From Argentina anserina (taxonomy: Eukaryota > Streptophyta > Magnoliopsida > Rosales > Rosaceae), in assembly GCF_933775445.1 (NCBI RefSeq), contig NW_026089443.1, forward strand, positions 186,001 through 250,000: DNA of 64,000 nt, read 5' to 3'. Below the pieces are notes generated by a model. The model made no database searches. It worked only from the letters and a program-made list of their open reading frames with translations, and was not told the origin of the DNA. A program made the translations under genes and the position numbers. How positions within the stretch are numbered: position 1 is the first letter of the stretch; each line of letters opens with the position of its first letter. Below, piece by piece: positions 63,801-64,000 of this stretch.

Positions 63801-64000
63801 CAAACGATGTAAAGATACTCTGTTTGAAATAAACACACTCCCACCGTTGCAAAACTCTCAAATTCAATAGAAACTCGCATCTGAAAGCCTTACAGAAAGA
63901 TACTCAAACGAGAAATGAAAAGATACACAATAGGAATAGTAAAGATACGCAAACGATGTAAAGATACACAATTGGAATAGTAAAGATACGCAAACGATGT

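Larger units (their letters stand above)
48337..64000 (+). repeat. Satellite array block 6 (runs off the window end)
   Basis: This 15.7 kb of the same satellite continues past the end of the window. From 48.8 to 51.5 kb there is a 1704-bp duplication. From 49854 the 22-bp module is repeated five times. From 51.4 to 55.1 kb 148/189-bp units are mixed, including a 336-codon open run on the minus strand (53335-54345) that follows the 63-codon repeat period. From about 56.7 kb the array changes to a distinct sub-family with ACTCTGTTTGAAATAAAC, CCCACAGTTGC, CATCTGAAAGCC, CCTTAGAGAAAG and ACACAATAGG variants, arranged as a 1708-bp HOR. I see no gene. Confidence 0.97.

Noticed and set aside
1..64000. 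Plant telomere repeat (TTTAGGG) or rDNA spacer
   Set aside because: No TTTAGGG runs or rRNA sequence were noticed, and the unit structure does not fit either.

Overview
This window looks like plant nuclear heterochromatin, most likely from a flowering plant. About 82% of it (roughly 52.5 kb) is one tandem satellite family, all in the same orientation. The rest is LTR-retrotransposon DNA inserted into the array. I see no convincing host protein-coding gene, tRNA, rRNA or CRISPR array. The plant assignment rests on a retroelement primer-binding site that matches the 3' end of plant tRNA-Asp (positions 20012-20029), on plant-style Ty3/gypsy LTRs with 5-bp target-site duplications, and on the satellite architecture. 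I cannot name the species.

The satellite has a modular structure. Nearly every module starts with GATAC and ends in AAA. There are four modules: an 84-bp core that starts GATACTCAGTTTGAAAG (module a), a 23-bp module that starts GATACTCAAACGAG (b), a 22-bp module that starts GATACACAATTGG (c) and a 19-bp module that starts GATACGCAAACG (d). The basic unit a-b-c-d is 148 bp. Adding one more c-d pair (41 bp) gives 189 bp, and two more give 230 bp. A one-base A insertion in the core (AGAAGCC to AGAAAGCC) gives 149/190-bp forms. These units are combined into several local higher-order repeats (HORs) of 746, 906, 946, 1290, 1704, 1708 and 3977 bp.

Layout: satellite 1-4690; a 162-bp LTR-end fragment 4691-4852; satellite 4853-17833, including a 746-bp HOR near its end; a complete, young, apparently non-autonomous Ty3/gypsy-type element 17834-25812 with 2.15-2.18 kb LTRs and the duplication AAAAG; satellite 25813-33071 with 1290- and 906-bp HORs; a 250-bp truncated LTR 33072-33321; satellite 33322-34886; a minus-strand solo LTR 34887-36450 with the duplication AAATG; satellite 36451-46766 with a 3977-bp HOR; a plus-strand solo LTR 46767-48331 with the duplication AAACG; satellite 48332-64000 with 1704- and 1708-bp HORs.

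The window therefore records array evolution. Small modules are gained and lost as whole units, multi-kilobase blocks are duplicated in tandem, retroelements land in the array and are reduced to solo LTRs, and one LTR junction was itself duplicated along with its satellite flank. The many apparent reading frames are by-products of the repeat: 189 bp is exactly 63 codons, so runs of 189-bp units stay open on the minus strand.
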